26,340 nt of DNA, from assembly GCA_964526475.1 (NCBI GenBank), contig CAZGKF010000043.1, forward strand, positions 1 through 26,340. The letters run 5' to 3'. This DNA comes from CAYVTV01 sp964526475 (GTDB lineage Bacteria; Bacteroidota; Bacteroidia; Bacteroidales; GCA-2748055). The position numbers and the translations under genes were made by a program. Below the pieces are notes generated by a model. The model did no database searches. It worked only from the letters and a program-made list of their open reading frames with translations, and was not told the DNA's origin. Positions 24,572 to 26,340 of this stretch are shown one piece after another. Each line of letters begins with the position of its first letter. The stretch's first letter is position 1.

Positions 24572-25714
24572 ATGAATCCTGTTACAATACTTATCGGAGG
24601 AGATCTTGGTCCGACAGAATCAAATTATTCATCATTTGCAGACGGAAACATAAAGGAACTAATTGATCCGGAACTCCTTGATTTACTTTCTTCTGTTGAT
24701 CACAAAATCTTCAATTTAGAAGTCCCATTAACCGATATTAAAACTCCAATTAATAAGGCAGGTCCAAACCTTATTGCCCCCACTTCAACTATTAATGGAT
24801 TGAAACTTCTTAATCCGGCATTATTTGGTCTTGCAAACAATCATATACTGGATCAGGGCGGGGATGGACTTATTCAGACTATGGAATTACTGGAAAGTAA
24901 TCAAATGAGTTATCTTGGTGCGGGTAAAGATCTGGCAGATGCATCTAGACATTATATTATTGAGAAGTATAATAAAAAAATTGGGATTTATGCATGTGCC
25001 GAAAATGAATTTTCCATTGCCGGGAAGGACAAAGCAGGAGCAAATCCTTTTGATCCCCTTGAAAGTTTTGACCACATAATGCATCTTAAATCAAAATGTG
25101 ATTATGTTTTAGTTCTTTTCCATGGAGGGAAGGAACATTACCGGTATCCATCTCCATATCTTCAAAAGGCATGCAGGAAGATGGCAGAGAAAGGTGCTGA
25201 TGTAATTATTTGCCAACACAGTCATTGTATTGGAGCACATGAAAAATATTTGAATAGTGTAATTATTTATGGACAGGGTAATTTTTTATTTGACAGGAGA
25301 AGTAATGAATTCTGGAACACCAGTCTCCTGATAAAGGCCAGCTTCGGCAGCAAAATGACCATCGATTTTGTTCCAATTTACAAACGCGGGAATGGTGTTG
25401 GTTTAGCCCGGAATAATATAGGTGAAGAAATATTAAGTCCTTTTTATGAGCGCTCAAAACAAATATCTTTCCCCGGTTTTATTGAATCTGAATATGACAA
25501 ATTCTGTCTGAAAAATGGCCCGTATTATCTTTCAACTCTAGCTGGTTTCGGAAGAATATTACGCAAAATTGATAAGTTATTAAATGGAAAAATCTCCAAA
25601 CAATTTTATTCTTCGAAAAAATTTAACCTGATACAGAACCATATTGAGTGTGAAGCACATAGGGAGCTGTTGCTGAGATATCTACATTTAATAAGAATGA
25701 AAAAAAGGGATTAG
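24572..25714 (+). CDS. CapA/PgsA-family metallophosphatase-like protein
   Basis: A 380-residue protein of the bacterial capsule-synthesis CapA family (PGA_cap, calcineurin-like fold). Motifs occur in the expected order: GGDLGPT (D11), FNLEVPL (N48, E50), LANNHILDQGGDGL (N89, N90, H91, D94), VLVLFHGGKEHY (H184), CQHSHCIGAHE (H216, H218) and YGQGNFLFD. CapA proteins act in poly-gamma-glutamate or capsule synthesis, with unclear chemistry. Typical CapA has an N-terminal membrane anchor and periplasmic domain. Here the protein starts directly at the first catalytic strand, with no signal or membrane segment, so it appears cytoplasmic. No CapB or CapC homolog is present, and the ATP-grasp gene just upstream may be the ligase partner instead. 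Confidence 0.82.
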   Translation: MNPVTILIGGDLGPTESNYSSFADGNIKELIDPELLDLLSSVDHKIFNLEVPLTDIKTPINKAGPNLIAPTSTINGLKLLNPALFGLANNHILDQGGDGLIQTMELLESNQMSYLGAGKDLADASRHYIIEKYNKKIGIYACAENEFSIAGKDKAGANPFDPLESFDHIMHLKSKCDYVLVLFHGGKEHYRYPSPYLQKACRKMAEKGADVIICQHSHCIGAHEKYLNSVIIYGQGNFLFDRRSNEFWNTSLLIKASFGSKMTIDFVPIYKRGNGVGLARNNIGEEILSPFYERSKQISFPGFIESEYDKFCLKNGPYYLSTLAGFGRILRKIDKLLNGKISKQFYSSKKFNLIQNHIECEAHRELLLRYLHLIRMKKRD

Positions 25715-25945
25715 TAACAATTTTGTCAGAACGATAAAATTATGCATTACCCTATTGCATTATCAAATTACATTATCAGAGGGGAAGACTCAAACAAAGA
25801 CTCTACTTCCATATCAATGTGTTGAGAATTCAATTGATAATGTAATAAAAAAAACAGATGTAACTGTTATCCAACTGCTTAAATCTGGGGGGGGGCAGCC
25901 AGCAGGCTGGCAGGGAGGAGGTATAAAATACAATATTAGATAAGC
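25715..25945. other. Intergenic region upstream of the acyltransferase gene
   Basis: A 231-base gap with related short direct repeats near its start (TGCATTAC, TGCATTATC and TACATTATC, 25742-25780), a G9 run and a GCCAGC/GCTGGC inverted repeat near its end. AGGAGG lies at 25916-25921, 24 bases before the ATG of the next gene, too far for normal ribosome binding. A 62-codon open frame across it starts with TTG and has no recognisable family. The region probably holds a leader or promoter for the acyltransferase gene. Confidence 0.4.
25887..25911. repeat. G9 tract abutting an inverted repeat
   Basis: Nine consecutive G residues (25887-25895) are followed after two bases by GCCAGC-AG-GCTGGC (25898-25911), a perfect six-base-pair stem with a two-base loop. 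The reverse complement shares CCAGCCTGC with 194-202 near the left edge, hinting at a common repeat family. The run ends 50 bases before the acyltransferase start codon. A change in its length could alter leader structure or promoter spacing; this is inference. Confidence 0.85.
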
Positions 25946-26340
25946 ATGAAAAGACAGAAAGACAATTCAATTGAAACTTTAAGAGGAATAGCCATCATTC
26001 TGATGGTTGCTGGTCATGTTATTGGAGTTGACTCAAAATGCGGTATGCAGGTCGAAGATCATTCAGTATACAGGTATTTATATTATTCCCTGATGTTTCT
26101 GAGAATGCCGCTTTTTACTGTGATTTCGGGATATGTCTATGCTCTGAGACCTGTTATTGCTAAGGATGAGTTTAATTTTCTCAAGGGAAAAGCAAGAAGA
26201 GTGCTATTGCCCATGATTTTTGTAGGGACTTTTCATTTGATTATCCAAAATATTATACCCGGGACAAATGCAAAAACCGACTTAATTAATTTATGGAGAA
26301 TTTATTTTTTCCCCTATGCACATTTTTGGTTTCTTCAAGC
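25946..26340 (+). CDS. Acyltransferase-3 family (OafA-like) membrane protein, 3'-truncated by the window edge
   Basis: An open frame from ATG 25946 runs off the right edge without a stop (131 complete codons visible). It starts MKRQKDNSIETLRGIAIILM and continues with MVAGHVIG, where R13 and H24 match the conserved Arg and catalytic His of the acyltransferase-3 family. MFLRMPLFTVISGYVYA is the family's 'PLFfxiSGfv' stretch, followed by a basic loop (GKARRVLLP) and another membrane segment. These integral membrane enzymes, about 340-380 residues, move acetyl or other acyl groups from the cytoplasm onto exported glycans. It could O-acetylate the polysaccharide made by this locus. A G9 tract precedes it, as noted for the upstream gap. 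Confidence 0.85.
   Translation, partial: MKRQKDNSIETLRGIAIILMVAGHVIGVDSKCGMQVEDHSVYRYLYYSLMFLRMPLFTVISGYVYALRPVIAKDEFNFLKGKARRVLLPMIFVGTFHLIIQNIIPGTNAKTDLINLWRIYFFPYAHFWFLQ

Noticed and set aside
25755..25943. 62-codon plus-strand open frame across the G9 tract
   Set aside because: TTG start, low-complexity GGGQPAGWQGGG tail produced by the G-run and hairpin, and no family resemblance. It also cannot fuse to the next gene in any frame because all three frames stop first.

Overview
The window is AT-rich DNA from a member of the Bacteroidota, probably Bacteroidales-like and free-living. Three things suggest this: a type IX secretion (T9SS) C-terminal sorting domain on the first large protein, heptameric GCAGTGG-type intergenic repeats, and gene types resembling Bacteroidota surface-polysaccharide loci. 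No rRNA, tRNA, CRISPR array or complete insertion sequence was found.

Layout. Positions 1-266 hold tandem heptad repeats and a hairpin with a T-run. Positions 267-4121 (minus strand) encode a 1284-residue secreted beta-helix protein with four SwmB-like repeats, a discoidin-like domain and a T9SS tail. A 427-base divergent gap follows. From 4549 to the right edge every gene is on the plus strand, closely spaced and often overlapping. This is a Wzx/Wzy-type capsule or O-antigen locus. It begins with a GT-C (family 39-like) glycosyltransferase, a NodB-type polysaccharide deacetylase and a first Wzx flippase. Next comes a dTDP-3-amino-3,6-dideoxyhexose module: two tandem FdtA/QdtA ketoisomerase-like cupins, a left-handed beta-helix acetyltransferase and a DegT-family aminotransferase. 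Then come a sulfotransferase-like protein, a second Wzx, a GT2 transferase, a Wzy-like polymerase and two GT4 transferases. After them is a complete UDP-L-FucNAc module (CapE, CapF and CapG-like) and a third GT4. The window closes with an ATP-grasp enzyme, a CapA-family metallophosphatase-like protein and a truncated acyltransferase-3 gene.

How the genes work together (inference). The two sugar modules would supply a dTDP-3-acetamido-3,6-dideoxyhexose (Fuc3NAc or Qui3NAc) and UDP-L-FucNAc. The GT2 and GT4 enzymes would build a lipid-linked repeat unit, Wzx would flip it and Wzy would polymerise it. The deacetylase, sulfotransferase-like protein, ATP-grasp enzyme and acyltransferase could decorate it. 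The initiating sugar-phosphate transferase, the RmlA/RmlB enzymes for dTDP-4-keto-6-deoxyglucose, the Wza/Wzc/Wzz export functions and any UpxY/NusG-type regulator are not in the window. The locus therefore continues past the right edge or relies on genes elsewhere.

Most notable observations: (1) a heptad-repeat palindromic element lying in frame inside the aminotransferase gene; (2) a G8 tract inside the first ketoisomerase gene and a G9 tract just upstream of the acyltransferase gene, both candidates for slippage-driven phase variation; (3) tandem ketoisomerase-like proteins that have lost different conserved residues; (4) a CapF-like reductase with Phe where the SDR catalytic Tyr is expected; and (5) an ATP-grasp plus CapA-like pair without any visible export signal.
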